From NCBI RefSeq assembly GCF_030269925.1, contig NC_085117.1, forward strand, positions 7,874,731 through 7,938,730: a stretch of 64,000 bases of DNA, given 5' to 3'. Every line of letters begins with the position of its first letter. Positions within the stretch are counted from its first letter, which is position 1. The notes beneath the pieces were generated by a model that searched no databases, was not told where the DNA came from, and worked only from the letters and a program-made list of their open reading frames with translations. Source of the DNA: Bombyx mori. Taxonomy: Eukaryota > Arthropoda > Insecta > Lepidoptera > Bombycidae. The position numbers and the translations under genes were made by a program. Shown here piece by piece: positions 22,413-32,515 of the stretch.

Positions 22413-22939
22413 AAATATCGAATAATCAATTGTCACAAACATACATTCAATTATATGTATTTATTTTCCTTTCCATTACATAGTTATTTGGCCCGTCTAC
22501 GGGTAAAAGCTTCGTCCATTTCTTACCACCTTTCCGTATGGCCTTTTGGTTGTATTCATCCGCCAATATTTTCTTCCTGTGTTTATAATATTATCGGCCC
22601 AAGTTTTATTCTTTCAACGTTTCCCTTGCCTTCTGGGCCTAGCCATTTATTTATTTGGTAAGTCCATCTCTTATCTTTGTATCCTCATAAGTAATGTACT
22701 TGTACTTACTTAGTAAGTGAAGTCATTACAAAACTAAATATACATTTTAACAATACACAAAAGCATATACAGTACAGTGATCCTCCCTTAAGCGAATCAC
22801 TTGTCACATTAGATATTCGAAAAAATATATTATTATATTCTTTATTTTGAATAATAATTTATGTAAACAATTAAAGAAGTGAATGATTAAAATAATTGCT
22901 TTTTATTAAATAAAATATACTAAACAATAGTAGAATTTC
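22413..22939. other. Unassigned region
   Basis: Nothing is recognised. The 3' half is A/T-rich. Confidence 0.45.
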
Positions 22940-23315
22940 ACTTTTTTTTTGTTTTCTACCTAAGCTGATAGCCTTGAGAGGCTATTTTAGCGTAACCTTA
23001 ACTAGTAGGTGAGCTCACGGGGCTCAAACCGGAGTGATGATTGACCATAGCAAGAGAGGTGCTTCGCAGAAACTACTACCGGATCGGAAAAGCGACCCAC
23101 TGAGAAGATCCGGCGAGAAACTCAGTGGGCTGTGTCTATGGGTTAATTCGCTCGTCAAGCCCTTCGTCGCAAGCGACGGGTTCGACGAGGACAGTGACCG
23201 GTGCTTGTGGTACCTAAAAGCACCGTTAATAGAACGGGAGGATCCGTAATGACGTGTTTTGGGCGACGTCGACTGTTTACCATTCGGTCTACAGGATCGG
23301 GTATGCGAATTTCAC
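22940..23315 (-). mobile_element. L-A tail, long copy
   Basis: In reverse it shows T-run, CTACCTAAGCTGATAGCC, GTGAGCTCACGGGGCTC, CCCACTGAG and CTCAGTGGG around the conserved loop, and GGATCCGTAATGACGTGTTT. It extends upstream into GACGTCGACTGTTTACC, sequence shared with 31405-31762 and 44090-44468. Confidence 0.85.
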
Positions 23316-23436
23316 AAGTTTTTAAGTGAAGCACGCAATGTAACACAGTTTAATTAAAGTGGGGTTCGTGTTACGGTTCCACATAGTAAAAATCAAGCGA
23401 CACAACAAAGTATTTACTGGCCGTAATTATATTTAT

Positions 23437-23545
23437 GCATTGATGGGTGAGCGACCTCACAGCCTAGCTGGTAATGGTAGAGCAGCTAGACATTACAAGG
23501 CGACTGCTGCCACCCGCCTTGAGACATGAGGTCAAGGACTCAACA
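23437..23545 (-). mobile_element. Decayed Bm1 3' part
   Basis: TGATGGGTGAGCGACCTCAC and GCTGCCACCCGCCTTGAGAC are diverged Bm1 landmarks on the minus strand. Confidence 0.5.
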
Positions 23546-24275
23546 ATAACTGCATTGTATAATACGTAACACACCTATTTTCTTGTTACGTCTTGAAGGG
23601 CGCGGACAGCTTTCAAGCCTGTAAGAGAGCTCCGCACAAATCCACTAAGCCATGAGCGCATTAACTAGTTTCCATTTTGTATCACTTTGTATTCGAAAAA
23701 TATTCAAAAACAAAATGTTTTCAACGTTGCAAGTGCGATTCATCTTCTTGTGATCATGGTGAATGCACGGAGTTTATGGGTGGAATCACCATAAATCTGC
23801 GGGGTTGGCGTCGCGCCCGGGGGAAGTGCCAACAGCGTTTCCGCAACGGATGGTCGCCGGTTCGACTCCTCAGAATATACGAAACAAGCTAATGGAAAAA
23901 AATCCCCAGCTAACTTACGTACTAATAACACGCACCTTTGTCTGTTTGTTACATTTTTGCAATTTAACTTAAATTATAGGTTACTAAATTTTAAAAAATT
24001 AGGAACTCGAAAAACATTTCATGTTATTCTCCTTATAATTATTACTCTCATAACTGCATATCTGGAGAAGTCACGGAAAATAGGTTTTCATAACATGGTA
24101 ATGTGTATATTTTTGTTTGGAAGGCTTACAGTCATTGATGCAATGGATTTAGTACCGTAATCTTGGCTGACAACGATGTCGTCACTCATGACGCATTAAG
24201 CTACGTATATAAGGAGCTTGTTAGCTGTATAGTGAATACCACAAAGAGAAGATTTTCCACCGACCTATGCGCGTT
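23546..24275. other. Unassigned; possible tRNA-like B box at 23848
   Basis: GGTCGCCGGTTCGACTCCTC (about 23846-23866) resembles a box B. It follows a GC-rich stretch with GGGGTTGGCGTCGCG, so a third tRNA-derived SINE remnant is possible. I see no cloverleaf. Confidence 0.3.
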
Positions 24276-24291
24276 GAGAGAGAGAGAGAGA

Positions 24292-24371
<80 letters not shown>
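24276..24371 (+). repeat. (AG)n microsatellite
   Basis: About 95 bases of AG repeats with a single GTGAG interruption near 24296. Reading frames across it are simple RE/ER or SL repeats and not genes. Confidence 0.98.
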
Positions 24372-24376
<5 letters not shown>

Positions 24377-24488
24377 ACTTCATTACATACCAAAACACAA
24401 CTAACATTGAAAACAGTCACCAGACCAGTATAATTGTTCAACAGGGGGTCTTTTAGCTAGCAGCGATATCGATAGGCCGACTACTGGT

Positions 24489-24727
24489 TTTTACTGGTGG
24501 TAGGACCTGTTGTGAGTCCGCACGTATAGGTACCACCATCCTGCCTATTTCTGCCGTGAAGCAGTAATGCGTTTCGGTTTGAAGGGTGAGGCAGCCGTTG
24601 TAACTATACTGCGACCTTAGAACTCATATCTCAAGGTGGGTGGCGGCATTTATGTTGTAGATGTCTATGGGCTCCGGTAACCACTTAACATCAGGTGGGC
24701 CATGAGCTCGTCCACCCGTCTGAAAAA
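24489..24727 (+). mobile_element. 5'-truncated Bm1 SINE
   Basis: TTTTACTGGTGGTAGGACCT through CTCCGGTAACCACTTAACAT and CAGGTGGGCCATGAGC. The poly-A tail is short and worn (CTGAAAAATTTT). Confidence 0.85.
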
Positions 24728-25174
24728 TTTTAGAAAATCTTGTTTGAACAGTAGAGACCCTTATGAAACTTCTCCTCAAACTGCTTATGAAAAAGTAGAT
24801 TCGTAGTCTTGGTCCTTCAAGAATTTATTATAAACATTACTGTATACAGAACACTGTTAGCAGCCGTTCCACAATCTAAATAAAGCGAAATTAGATTTAG
24901 AAAAGAAAAAAAAAACAATTAAATGCGCATTGTCGGAACATAATAGTGTCTGACGAGTCGATCCTATCACTAATGATCTGTTATCGATATTCTGCATCGA
25001 TATAATATTAATACAAACGTACAATGAAATTGTACGTACGCATCGAACGGATTGGCATCACTATCTTAACTACCGCCGGTCACTTTTGCAGGATAAGACT
25101 CGATGTATACTCGGAGATTTTTAGTTCTTCTTTCAAAGTTAGTAACGGCATCTACCTATTCTTCTTTTCTCTCT
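24728..25174. other. Unassigned; one TATCGATA site
   Basis: An exact DRE-type TATCGATA occurs at 24982-24989; another is at 24467-24474, just before the preceding Bm1. No gene is attached to either. Confidence 0.4.
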
Positions 25175-25475
25175 CTATCTTTTCTATCGATTCTAGTGAC
25201 CTCGAAGAGTCATATTCACCGAGCGAGTGGGTAAGCTCACAGGCGGTGATTTGCTAACACTAACCCTAGCAAGAGCAGTGCTTCGCAGAAATTACTAACG
25301 GATCGGAATCGCGACCCACTGAGAAGATCCGGCGAGAAACTTAGTATACTGTGTCTGAGGGTTAATTTGCTCGTCGAACCCTTTGTCGCTTCGACCAAAA
25401 CGCTGACCGGTGCTTGAGGTACCTACCTAAAAGCATCGATAGTGGATCGGAAAGATCCGATATGACGTGTGATAG
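25175..25475 (-). mobile_element. L-C tail
   Basis: On the minus strand the terminus pairs TGAC and GTCA around a worn loop (TTCTAGTGACCTCGAAGAGT seen on the plus strand). TCGGAATCGCGACCCACTG and GAGAAGATCCGGCGAGAAAC follow. It is the partner of the L-C copy at 50538. Confidence 0.75.
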
Positions 25476-25727
25476 TATTGCAAAATCGAACATCATCATC
25501 AGCTCGAGATATTCACTGACGAACTCCGGTCTTCCTCAATCGATGACCCGTGCTGCAAAGCCCGCGTCCAGCAATCTACAAACCAAACGAAATGCCACAA
25601 TGTATCACTAGCGAAAACATGGGAACCTAGTTGGAAGCAATGGCTTTTTCTACAAATGAATTACTTTTAATTCGAATTATTCAATTCGTTGACATTTCAG
25701 TCGATCGTATATAATGTCTTAGACATA

Positions 25728-25860
25728 AGACATAATGCCACCACCCACCTTAATACATGAGTTCTAAGTCTGAGTTCTATAGTACAAGAGCTGCTCTATC
25801 ATACACACCGAAATGTATTATTGCTTCGTTGCAGAAGCAAAGTAAAGGAGGAGGTTTAGA
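25728..25860 (-). mobile_element. Decayed Bm1 SINE
   Basis: AATGCCACCACCCACCTTAA and CACCGAAATGTATTATTGC are reverse Bm1 landmarks. Both ends are lost. Confidence 0.55.
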
Positions 25861-26561
25861 TTAATATCGAAAAAGATCGAAAAATGATCAGGTGCGTGTA
25901 GTATATATAACCTGCAAATTTTCGTGATTTACTATAAGTTGCAGTTATAAAAATTGTTTCAATTTGAAAATTTTAATTCGCTATTGAGTAATGAAGGCAT
26001 GCCCTCATTTTTTTTTAATCACATTCGCTGTCAGCGCTGAAGCATCACATGGAGAGCCAAAACAAAAATGAGAAAACCAAAAAGTATATAGTTTAATCGT
26101 AAATCTTAAAATCGTAAAAATATTCGTTTTGTTGCGTTCATTTTGAATGAAACCGTCAGAGTGCTTAGAAAATCGGTATTCCCCGGTCATGTAACACTAA
26201 CTTCTAATGCAGTGTGCGTTTTAATGTATACCTACGAACACATGAAAAGATATAGAAATTTTACTTCGCAGTCTAATGAAGATGCGGGCTTGTAAGTCGA
26301 ATCTGAGGCAGGATTTTTACGTTACTAACGACGAAAGAATGACAGCGTGTTAATTAATTAATCATTAAATAATAATGTATGTAAAATATGTCAATACTAA
26401 ACATTGTAACATGTAATAGCTTCAAATCACTAATGCGTATCCGGCTAAAGATTAGTGGCGATAATGTGTGTCCGCCCCTAGCAATACAAACTGTAAATCA
26501 AGTAGGTATATAGAGGTCTATAGAGCGCTTGCAATACTTTGATTAGATATTTTCGTTTTTC
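25861..26561. other. Unassigned AT-rich DNA
   Basis: Nothing is recognised. Confidence 0.45.
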
Positions 26562-26806
26562 GTTTTTTTTTTTTTTCTTAGATGGTTGGACGAGCTCACA
26601 GCTCCTGGTGTTAAGTGGTTACTGGAGCCCATAGACATCTACAACGCAAATGCGCCACCCACCTTGAGATATAACTTCTAAGGTCTCAGTATAGTTACAA
26701 CGGTTACCCCACCCTTCAAACCGAAATGCATTATTGCTTCACGGCAGAAATAGGCGGGGTGGTGGTACCTACCCGTGCGGACCCACAAGAGGTCCTACCA
26801 CCATCG
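26562..26806 (-). mobile_element. 5'-truncated Bm1 SINE
   Basis: From the plus side: T-run, CTTAGATGGTTGGACGAGC, GGTCTCAGTATAGTTACAAC and GCGGACCCACAAGAGGTCC. The copy is truncated just inside the head. Confidence 0.85.
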
Positions 26807-27028
26807 TATGACAGAATTATAATTTTCATCCAGATTTATCGCAATTTCTGAAAATCGAGTCTTTGAAAATTTTGTGTTTACATTTAGGAATGTATTTTCG
26901 TTTTTTTTTCAGTTTCTCTTAATGTATTTTTTTATTACGAGACCACTGGAAGTCGTCACCTGATGTCATGTTATATTATTGGTATTTCTTTTTTCAACAA
27001 ACTTACTAAACTCATTTTGGTATTGGAT

Positions 27029-27122
27029 AAAATTGCTAAGATTTGCAAATTGAAAAACATAAAATCGTATTGAAAAAAATTGCTAAGATTTGCAAATTGA
27101 AAAACATAAAATCGTATTGAAA
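27029..27122 (+). repeat. Two 47-base tandem units
   Basis: A unit running from AAATTGCTAAGATTTGC to CGTATTGAAAA is repeated twice with no difference that I can see, implying a recent duplication. Confidence 0.9.
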
Positions 27123-27149
27123 AAAATTTAATTATTAAATTGGCAAGAA

Positions 27150-27310
27150 TACGGAAGACGTAGCGTGGGTAGGTCTCCCACCAGATGGATCGACAACCTA
27201 TTGAAGTTCGCGGGGATTCCCTGGATGCAAGCAACGCAGGACCGATCTTTGTGGCGAGGCTTAGGGTTGGTCTATGTCCAGCAGTGGAAGTCTGTGGGCC
27301 GATAGTGGTA
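27150..27310 (+). mobile_element. RTE-like ORF2 C-terminus
   Basis: The decayed frame reads GRRSVGRSPTRWIDNL and later QDRSLWRGLGLVYVQQWKSV before a stop. The order R-W-x-D-D-L, D-R-x-x-W and Y-V-Q-Q-W is the usual closing stretch of a very common moth LINE ORF2. A related piece is at 57170-57322. Confidence 0.65.
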
Positions 27311-27469
27311 CTCGTAGTATAGTAGCAAATTGGAAAAATTTATAAATCTACATAATTTGTTGTTGGATGCATTGTGAGTCCGAACGGATATCCGAACAGT
27401 TGATGTGAAACGGCAACCGGTGCCTTAAAACATAACATGAGATACGAGATCGCAGTGTGACTTGCATTC

Positions 27470-27730
27470 TTGTCCCTTTTATCTATTTGGAGGGCAGCTA
27501 CTTTGGCTTCGTTGTAACTAGTGGGCAAGCTCACGGGGCTCAATCTGAAATAGCTTGTAAACATCTGCCTTAGCAAGAGCAGTGCTTCTCCTAATTTTGT
27601 ACCGCATTGGAATCGCAGCCCACTGAGGTGATTCGGCTAAAAACTCAGTGGTTTGTGTCTATAGTTTAAGTTGCACGAAGAACTCTTCAACGCATTCAAC
27701 GATTGTGGTGATCGATGCTTGGAACTCCCC
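27470..27730 (-). mobile_element. Strongly diverged L-family tail
   Basis: Reverse landmarks are GGGCAAGCTCACGGGGCTC, GCAAGAGCAGTGCTTC and AATCGCAGCCCACTGAGG with AAAAACTCAGTGG. The loop between the stem arms is altered, and flanking sequence on both sides is unfamiliar. Confidence 0.6.
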
Positions 27731-28017
27731 AAAACATCGAGAGTGGATTGTGTAAGGTTCTGGAGAAGACTGCGTTGTAATGCTGTTTTAAGACGCATCT
27801 GTTCTAAATTAAGATCATCGTATAAATACTCTTCTTCGACTTGTTATCTTCTGCTAATTGTTGCATCATGACGTAAATACATAGAAAGTACCAGAGGTCG
27901 TAAAATCAAGCTTACAAAATCATACTACATACCGTCTCGTTTGAATATAGAAAAAAACGCTCTGTTCTTTCGTAGTATACTGATTCTAGTCAGATGTCTT
28001 TCCAAAAGCACCATATA

Positions 28018-28261
28018 CATATCGACGCTTGAAAGGCAAACGTGACTAAGCGACAATGCGTGAACTTTACAGTAGACTAATAATTTAAAGTGGAAATACC
28101 TGAAAAAAATCTATTTAAACGAATCTAGCTGTAGGATTAAAATGATTTTAATAGACCTAGAAATATATATTTTTTGCGCATCGAATATGGTTATTGCCTA
28201 TCATTTATGTACAAAGTAGTTATTGTCGCTTAGTCACGTTTGCCTTTCAAGCGTCGATATG
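28018..28261. mobile_element. MITE with perfect 40-base inverted ends
   Basis: The arms 28018-28057 and 28222-28261 are exact reverse complements, beginning CATATCGACGCTTGAAAGGC. The 164-base interior is AT-rich and non-coding. No unambiguous target duplication is visible. I cannot assign a superfamily. Confidence 0.85.
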
Positions 28262-28860
28262 GACATACAACACCGTCGCGCACTGCAAAGCTACACGCGT
28301 CTCGCACGACCGCGGCTTCGCTACATTTCAATGCCCGTAACGTAAATCTTAATACAGACATTAATTTAATGCAAAAGATATTCATCAGAACATTAATTTA
28401 CACGTTATTTTGATTTACGATATACAATTTTGCACTCTCGTCTAATGACACAGCTTTTTTAAGCAGATAAACATTTCTAATTTCGTTAACAGTTTTTTTG
28501 TCGGGGTAATTAGTTCGAATTCGATAATCTTAAGTGAATAGTCTAAGTTTTATGTTAGTTGTACTGTAGCTAAAGCCAAAATTGTACGTATACATGTGAT
28601 GTTTTTATGTAAATCCCTCGTTGAATGATGTTTTGATTCTCAAATTCAGAAATGTGTTGGATATTTTAATTCTCAATCTAAAATGCACTTTAGAAGCATA
28701 AGTATAGATTGTATGTGATTTTTTTCATTTGTTCACTCACAGTCTATCATACCCATAAGTATGAAGCACAGAGCCCGACACCAGGTCGTAGACTGTACCG
28801 GTATTCCGACCTACTGAAGCAGCCTACGGCAAACAAAAAGACATCTTACCTCTCTGTCTA
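28262..28860. other. Unassigned region
   Basis: Nothing is recognised. Confidence 0.45.
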
Positions 28861-29010
28861 GATGGCCCATTTCTGCCGCGAAGTAGTCGTGCATTCCCAT
28901 TTGGAAGGTTTGAATTTGGAAGGTTGGGAACATAAACTCACGACTCACCTGTTAGTCGCGGAGCACATAAACATCACAACTCTAATGCCGCCACACACAT
29001 AGAGAAAAAT
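28861..29010. mobile_element. Decayed Bm1 pieces on both strands
   Basis: CATTTCTGCCGCGAAGTAGT is a plus-strand Bm1 body piece. GACTCACCTGTTAGTCGC and TAATGCCGCCACACAC look like reverse Bm1 3' sequence. Confidence 0.4.
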
Positions 29011-29460
29011 AGTTGATGACTCACTTTTATTTCAGGACATCTTACAACACAAAACGAATGATTGCTTGGAGCAAAACTAGCCAGCCGTGTTACTTGTCCA
29101 AGCTGGCTCATAATATGCAACAAAATGAAGCTTTCCAAGAAGAAACTGCCCATTTTCCAGTAACTCCCTTAGTCTCCATTTACGACACAATAAGTAGGGT
29201 AGCCGAGCAGGAGAATTATTGGTTTTATGAAATATTAAGTGTTCAGTGTCCCACAGCCTTGAAACAACGCTTTGAAGTTTTGTGAATGGATGATGTCTTA
29301 GAGCCGAAATAGGCAAGTTGAGGGTGCCACTAGCGAAGGTACACGTTGAGTAGAAATAGACGATAATGTCACCGCATTTTGAACTGTTTTCATAATTTCA
29401 TATAAATCAGTAACTTCGTTTGCTGTTAGCCGCTGCGGTTGTAGTCTGCAGTCGGTTCGG
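29011..29460. other. Unassigned; overlapping 79-90 codon frames
   Basis: Frames at 29013-29285 (plus) and 29077-29316 (minus) overlap and neither has a recognisable domain. The stretch may be single copy. Confidence 0.35.
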
Positions 29461-29626
29461 TGTGCTTAGTGCGAGTTTTTTAACGTTCTCGATAGCGTAA
29501 AAGTTAACTCATATAGTGTCGGAACCTTTTGCCTACGTTTGCCGCTTGTAGCGCTGTTCCAACTGCATACAGATTTGAGTTAACTTTTACGCTATCGAGA
29601 ACGTTAAAAAACTCGCACTAAGCACA
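29461..29626. mobile_element. Foldback element, copy 1
   Basis: The arms 29461-29511 and 29576-29626 are perfect 51-base reverse complements beginning TGTGCTTAGTGCGAG. A 64-base loop carries TTTGCCTACGTTTGCCGC. Transcription would give a long perfect hairpin. Copy 2 is at 37601-37771 with the loop in the opposite orientation. Confidence 0.9.
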
Positions 29627-30074
29627 CACGAAGGAAACCCTTCAGTCAATTGCACTTGCAACTTTGCCTCTCGCATTTAAACATCAGCGAATATCCTAAG
29701 ACATCAGCGAATAAATTTTATTTTGTGGTTTTAATATAACCGTGCGACAAAATCATTTCATGATTGCGATTGTTCCCAGTGCACTTACAGTCAATTGTGC
29801 CGTGAACCTACAGACGGCTAGACCGATCATTAGTCTAGAACACATTGAGTACAGTTAGTCGTCTCGTTGCGCGCTTCTGAGCACGTTGAAAACGTTATGC
29901 TCACGATTTTTTGTCTAACTGCAACACAGTCGAGTATGGAAAGCAACTCAATCTTGAATTTTTTTATAAATAAAATATAATAGACTCAGACCACAAACAG
30001 TCTCACATCAGCATAACGTGCCATTATTAATAGAGTCATAGTTGAGTTTTTCCGAGTCGATTGGTACGTCAAAA
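29627..30074. other. Unassigned region
   Basis: A short repeat ACATCAGCGAATA occurs twice near 29690-29715. There is no recognisable gene. Confidence 0.4.
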
Positions 30075-30314
30075 TATATCGAGAGGTGAAAGGCTATATG
30101 GCTTAATCTTAAGAGGTGCGTTTTATTTTAGTACAAGCATCAACAGTTCTATGTTAAAAATATTCATTGAACTTCAATTTAGTTTACTCTATTCAAATAT
30201 TTGAAGAAGTTTTTTTTGTTAAGATACTCTTTCCGAATTTTAAGCTTTAAATAGCTCGCCTGTAAAGTTGCAAAAATGTTGCTTAAATCAAACAGCATTT
30301 CACGCCTCGATATA
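30075..30314. mobile_element. MITE with TCGAGAGGTGAAA ends, copy 1
   Basis: TATCGAGAGGTGAAA at the left pairs with TTTCACGCCTCGATA at the right (one mismatch), with TA at both borders. The interior CTGTAAAGTTGCAAAAATG is shared with 54399-54664. Short ends and a TA target fit a Tc1/mariner-type MITE. Confidence 0.7.
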
Positions 30315-30837
30315 ATCTCTGGAATGGATCTTCACAAACTCCAGAGCTAGAGACTCCAAACGATCATCCGAGAATTAAAAGCACTTGACAATTTTCGTGG
30401 CCATGAACGACTTATGAAAACCAAAACACAAAATTCGATACTCGAAAGCCCAATAACACTCGTTATACCACATCCCCAAGCCGTAAACCGAAGCAGGGTT
30501 CGAAAAATTTGCTACACCGCGAATATCTCTACACTGTGACGCGCTAATCGTTATAAGACGTTGAACCGAATTATTATAATTCGTGTAACTGCATCGTTTA
30601 GTTCTAAATACGCAACATCCGGTTAGTTTTCCAGACGATACTAACCCACTAACAGATTTAGGCGATTTCTGTGAAATAAATTCTAAACGAAACATGTATA
30701 GGCGTATAGGTATTTGGTAATACCTATTCCTCTTTGGTGTGTGTTTCACGTGTTCTGGTGTAAGGTGTAAGGCCTAGAGTTGCACCACCCCTCTTTTCCC
30801 AGAGGTGTCGCAAAGGCAACTAGGGGATTCAACTTTA
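30315..30837. other. Unassigned; short dispersed motif
   Basis: CCAGAGGTGTCGCAAAGGC at about 30798-30816 looks like part of a dispersed repeat. A minus-strand frame at 30375-30749 has no recognisable domain. Confidence 0.35.
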
Positions 30838-31100
30838 TTCTTTTTTCCTGCCTATGCTGGCAGCCTTAAGGGCAATGCCAGCGTTACAGAACGAGTAGGT
30901 GAGCTCAAGGGGCTCTAACCTGGTGACGTTACTAACACGAGCAGTGTTTAGCAGTATCTACCACCGAATCGGAAACGCGACCAACTGAGAATATCCGGCG
31001 AGAAACTCAGTAGGCTATGTCTATGGATTAATTTACTTGCTGAGCCCTTCGTTGCAAGCGACGGGTTAAACGGGAACGGTAACCGGGGAATTCGCCGAAG
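30838..31100 (-). mobile_element. L-A tail
   Basis: Reverse landmarks are CCTGCCTATGCTGGCAGCC, GAGCTCAAGGGGCTC, ACCACCGAATCGGAAACGCG and ATCCGGCGAGAAACTCAG. The 5' part diverges after AACGGGAACGGTAACCGG. Confidence 0.75.
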
Positions 31101-31269
31101 GCTTAGCATCAGCGTTCTTTGGGTTTTGTACCAGGCTTCTGCGATCGCCAACCGGCATTTACTTCTAGTAGGGCGTATTGCAAGCCCATACCCCAAATAA
31201 TGAGTTCCTTCGTCTCACACAGGTTAGGACTTAGAGGGACTGTGTGAAAACGGAAATGTCAGAGAAGGA

Positions 31270-31372
31270 ATAGAGAGAGTGCAGATATGACGTATGATAG
31301 GCCAGAATGGGAAAGAGGATATACTGCGCCTATCCCACATATTGGGATAAGGGCAGGCAGAAGAAGTAAGAT
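31270..31372 (+). mobile_element. RTE-like 3' end
   Basis: TYDRPEWERGYTAPIPHI is followed by GGGATAAGGGCAGGCAGAAG. It matches the minus-strand scrap at 6925-7037 and the 3' end at 19893-20170. Confidence 0.55.
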
Positions 31373-31404
31373 AATTAAAAAAAAACATCGAATTCAATTT
31401 AAAT

Positions 31405-31762
31405 CAGGTTTTTTTCTTCTACCTATGCTGAAAGCCTTGAGAGGCTATTTCAGCTTCACCCTAACGTATAAGTGAGCTCACGGGGCTCAAACCGGGAGTG
31501 TTGCTAACACTGGCCCTAGCAAGAGCAGTGCTTCGCAGAGTCTACCACTGAATCAGAAACGCGCCCCACTGAGAAGAACCGGCGAGAAATCTTGTGGGCT
31601 GTGTCTATGGGTTAATTTACTCGCCAAGCCCTTCGTCGTAACCAACGGGTTCGATGCTTGAGGTACTTAAAAGCAAAGTTAATGGATCGGGAGGCTCCGT
31701 AATGACGTGTTTAGAGCGACGTCGACTGTTTACCATTTGCTCCACAGGATCGGGTACGATAA
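31405..31762 (-). mobile_element. L-A tail
   Basis: Reverse landmarks are CTACCTATGCTGAAAGCC, GTGAGCTCACGGGGCTC, GCAAGAGCAGTGCTTCGC, GAGAAGAACCGGCGAGAAA and GTAATGACGTGTTT. Upstream it extends to CCACAGGATCGGGTACG. A short plus-strand Bm1 scrap follows near 31833-31880. Confidence 0.8.
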
Positions 31763-31880
31763 ATCAGTGCAATCGGACATCCAACACAATCGATCTTCAG
31801 CTTCACGTCTAAGGACGGTCGTGACATGACGTTGTGATGTCTATGGACTCCAGTGACCATTTCACACCAGATAGACTCGA

Positions 31881-32386
31881 GTCGTAAATAAGGAAAACCT
31901 TGATACAATCCAGACCAGCTTGAGTTACTAAGACGATTTACGACGTTCGTCAAACTATAAGCCAGTTTTGCCTCTAACATTGGCAATGTCTATGCTCGAA
32001 AACGACCAGTCGTGAACTAGTTTTTTGCGGCCAAAGGACCTCTATCAGAGTCTTTACCGTAAAAAAAATATTATAAAGAACGAACGTAATAAAAAAGGTT
32101 TAATGCAAAAACGAACTAAACATTTTCTACATTGTACATGGCTGTGTACTGGCTACTGTAATGAGCACTTACATTATTTATTGCCTATTGAAATAAATAA
32201 TTATAGCTTTGCCTATAGGCCCCATTATATTTGAACGCGGTGTGGCGCCTCCGGTTTTAAAATGTTTTTGATGCTGTAATAGTGAATTCATTGCTACTAT
32301 AAGCATTAGTGCCATAAAATATACTGTCCGTTTCTCTTGTCTGGAAAATTTCCGACAGTCTGCTGGATTACATGTACGCAAAACAA
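31881..32386. other. Unassigned region
   Basis: Nothing is recognised before the Helitron start. Confidence 0.45.
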
Positions 32387-32515
32387 TCTATAATATATAT
32401 AAAAATGAATTGCTGTTCGTTAGTCTCGCTAAAAATCGAGAACGGCTTGACCGATTAGGCTAATTTTGGTCTCGAATTATTTGTGGAAGTCCAGAGAAGG
32501 CTTAAAAGATAGATA

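Noticed and set aside
24163..24456. 97-codon and 68-codon frames across 24163-24456
   Set aside because: They consist largely of RE/ER or SL dipeptides read through an (AG)n microsatellite.
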